The position numbers and the translations under genes were made by a program. From positions 1 to 64,000 of the forward strand of contig NZ_QZWF01000006.1 of assembly GCF_004187715.1 (NCBI RefSeq): 64,000 nt of DNA, written 5' to 3'. The notes under the pieces were generated by a model, which was not told the DNA's origin, made no database searches, and saw nothing but the letters and a program-made list of their open reading frames with translations. This stretch comes from Streptomyces sp. F001 (GTDB lineage: Bacteria; Actinomycetota; Actinomycetes; Streptomycetales; Streptomycetaceae). Shown here piece after piece: positions 62,375-64,000 of the stretch. Within the stretch, counting starts at the first letter, position 1. Every line of letters begins with the position of its first letter.

Positions 62375-63358
62375 TTAGGCGGGGTCCTCGTACCGCACCC
62401 GGTGGCACAGCGCGGGAATCTCCCCGGAGGCGAGCCGGGGCAGCACGTCCGGGAGTTCGCCGAAAGCGCACTCCCCGGTGACGAGCGCGTCGAGGGCCGG
62501 GTCGGCGAGCAGGTCGAGGGCGAGGGCCAGCCGGTCGGCGTAGGTGCGGCTGGTGCGGCGGGCCGGGGAGACGGTGCCGACCTGGCTGCTGCGGACGACC
62601 AGGCGGCGGGAGTGGAAGGCCTCGCCGAGCGGGAGACTCACCCGGCGGTCGCCGTACCAGCTCAGTTCGACGACCGTGCCTTCGGCGGTGAGGAGTTCCA
62701 GGGAACGGGCGAGTCCTTGCTCCGTCGCGCTGGCGTGGACGACGAGGTCGCACTCGCCGAGCGCGTCCTCGGGGGAGGCGAAGTCGACGCCGAGCGCCTC
62801 GGCGACCTTGGCTCGGCCGGGGTCGGCGTCGACCAACTGGACGCGCACGCCGGGGAACCGGGCCAGCAGCGCGGCCACCGAGCAGCCGACCATGCCCCCG
62901 CCGACCACCGCGATCCGGTCGCCGACCAGGGGCGCCGCGTCCCACAGCGCGTTGACGGCGGTCTCCACGGTGCCGGCGAGCACGGCCCGTTCGGCGGGGA
63001 CGTCGTCCGGTACGGGTGTCACGGCGGCGGCGGGGACGACGTACCGCGTCTGGTGCGGGTAGAGGCAGAAGACGGTACGGCCAGCCAGGTGTGCCGGCCC
63101 CTGCTCCACGAGGCCGACGTTGAGGTAGCCGTACTTGACCGGGCCGGGGAAGTCGCCCTCCTGGAACGGCGCCCGCATGGCCGCGTACTGGCTCTCCGGC
63201 ACCCCGCCGCGGAAGACCAGCGTCTCCGTTCCGCGGCTCACCCCGGACCACAGGCTGCGGACCAGCACCTCGCCCTCGGCGGGATCCGGAAGGTCCACGT
63301 CCCGGATCTCGCCCTGACCTGGCGAACGAAGCCAGAACGCACGTGCGCTGCGGGTCAT
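62375..63358 (-). CDS. MDR-family alcohol dehydrogenase-like oxidoreductase
   Basis: The 327-residue medium-chain dehydrogenase starts at ATG 63358 with AGGAGG eight bases upstream. It has the GroES-like N-terminal part (SLWSGVSRGTETLVFRGGVPESQY) and a Rossmann domain with IAVVGGGMVGCSVAALLARFPG. It lacks the structural-zinc lobe and resembles BchC-like members. It is the first gene of the leftward operon, 100 bases before the synthase homologue. It probably oxidises or reduces an alcohol/aldehyde on the pathway intermediate. Annotation as zinc-dependent is uncertain because not all zinc ligands are visible. Confidence 0.85.
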   Translation of the reverse strand: MTRSARAFWLRSPGQGEIRDVDLPDPAEGEVLVRSLWSGVSRGTETLVFRGGVPESQYAAMRAPFQEGDFPGPVKYGYLNVGLVEQGPAHLAGRTVFCLYPHQTRYVVPAAAVTPVPDDVPAERAVLAGTVETAVNALWDAAPLVGDRIAVVGGGMVGCSVAALLARFPGVRVQLVDADPGRAKVAEALGVDFASPEDALGECDLVVHASATEQGLARSLELLTAEGTVVELSWYGDRRVSLPLGEAFHSRRLVVRSSQVGTVSPARRTSRTYADRLALALDLLADPALDALVTGECAFGELPDVLPRLASGEIPALCHRVRYEDPA

Positions 63359-63467
63359 CGACGGGTCCTCCTGAACGATCGGGAAGTTGTTCACGTACCG
63401 AGGTGTGCACAGGCCGCGCACAGTACGCGGCGTTGATCGACTCTGTCACACGGCCGGAGGATGTTCG

Positions 63468-64000
63468 GTGGCCCTGAACAACACGTACGACGCGAGGCTG
63501 GTCCAGCAGGAGACCGCCGTGGGCGCGGGCCTGCAGGTCCTGTTGCTGGCCCTGCTGGGCACGGCGATCGGCATGGGACCGGCGGGCTGGCTGACCGGCC
63601 TCGCCTTCGCGATCGCCACCTGGGCGGTCCTCTCGCGGGCCCTGCACCGGTCACGGCTGCGGTCCTTCGGCCCGGCCAACCGGGTCACGCTCGGGCGCGC
63701 GATCCTGGTCGGCGCGGTGACCGCGCTGGTCGCCGACTCCTTCCAGAGCTCACCACCGGTCACGCTGTTCGTCGGCCTGACGGCGGTGGCGCTCATCCTG
63801 GACGGCGTGGACGGCAAGGTCGCCCGACGCACGGGCACGTCGTCGGCGCTGGGGGCGCGGTTCGACATGGAGGTCGACGCGTTTCTGATCCTGGTGCTGA
63901 GTGTGTACGTGTCGATGTCGCTGGGCCCGTGGGTGCTGCTGATCGGCGGCATGCGGTACGTCTTCGTCGCCGCCGCACGTGTCCTGCCGTGGCTCGACGC
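63468..64000 (+). CDS. CDP-alcohol phosphatidyltransferase (partial, runs off the window)
   Basis: This frame starts at GTG 63468, with GGAGG seven bases upstream, and is open to the window end (177 codons seen). Reading VALNNTYDARLVQQETAVGAG, it has several membrane segments and the CDP-OH-P motif DGVDGKVARRTGTSSALGARFDMEVD, which has all the conserved Asp, Gly and Arg residues. Such enzymes join a CDP-activated alcohol to a second alcohol at the membrane. It faces the dehydrogenase operon over a 109-base gap. Together with the flippase-like gene it suggests a lipid-linked or phosphodiester-linked end product for the cluster. Confidence 0.9.
   Translation, partial: MALNNTYDARLVQQETAVGAGLQVLLLALLGTAIGMGPAGWLTGLAFAIATWAVLSRALHRSRLRSFGPANRVTLGRAILVGAVTALVADSFQSSPPVTLFVGLTAVALILDGVDGKVARRTGTSSALGARFDMEVDAFLILVLSVYVSMSLGPWVLLIGGMRYVFVAAARVLPWLD

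Overview
This is about 64 kb of very GC-rich actinobacterial chromosome and is almost certainly from a Streptomyces. Third codon positions are nearly all G or C, GTG and TTG starts are common, neighbouring genes overlap by ATGA or GTGA, and there are many Tat-type signal peptides and small regulators. All assignments come from reading the sequence. Gene names and comparisons with Streptomyces coelicolor or Rhodococcus are from memory and were not searched.

Layout. (1) 1-17.6 kb is a glycan-degradation locus. A leftward operon (DeoR regulator, GH4, GH38 alpha-mannosidase, GH29 alpha-fucosidase) faces a rightward one (PfkB kinase, sugar ABC transporter without its own ATPase, GH2 beta-galactosidase, then two Tat-exported metallo-hydrolases). 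(2) 17.6-25.7 kb carries a PaaX-type regulator and a set matching the Rhodococcus cou genes for p-hydroxycinnamate catabolism: MaoC hydratase, acyl-CoA ligase, amidohydrolase, SDR, divergent MarR regulator, MHS transporter and a secreted alpha/beta hydrolase. MarR-like operator palindromes lie in the control regions. (3) 25.8-30.9 kb has a NarL-type two-component system and an MMPL exporter, separated by an intact IS5-type element inserted exactly at the stop codon of the response regulator. (4) 31-33.5 kb has a secreted GH16-CBM6 glucanase under a perfect 18 bp palindrome and a convergent AraC regulator. (5) 33.6-42.5 kb is a pentose-phosphate operon (tkt, tal, zwf, opcA, pgi, gnd, histidine phosphatase). 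(6) 44-49.1 kb is a quinate/shikimate-type locus: 3-dehydroshikimate dehydratase/HPPD-like fusion, shikimate dehydrogenase, TetR, MHS transporter. The two enzyme genes carry three single-base frameshifts. (7) 49.2-53.1 kb has a two-domain gene interrupted by seven copies of a 7 bp tandem repeat that leave its halves out of frame, and a convergent STAND-like NTPase with a changed P-loop. (8) 53.2-57 kb has a F420/FMN-type oxidoreductase, a TetR/MFS efflux pair and a beta-lactamase-fold esterase. (9) 57-64 kb is a cryptic cluster: an atypical GTP cyclohydrolase II with Met at the position of the catalytic Tyr, an ArfB-like creatininase-family hydrolase, a flippase-like membrane protein, methyltransferase, GT4 glycosyltransferase, a 6-pyruvoyltetrahydropterin synthase homologue lacking catalytic residues, an MDR dehydrogenase and a CDP-alcohol phosphatidyltransferase that runs off the window.

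How the parts work together. Regions 1, 2, 4 and 6 suit a soil saprophyte that strips glycans and hydroxycinnamate esters from biomass and catabolises the aromatic and hydroaromatic products. The best candidates for undescribed biology are region 9, which looks like a GTP-derived pathway through a formylated pyrimidine (FAPy) towards an unknown glycosylated or membrane-linked product, and the repeat in region 7, which has the properties of a phase-variation switch.
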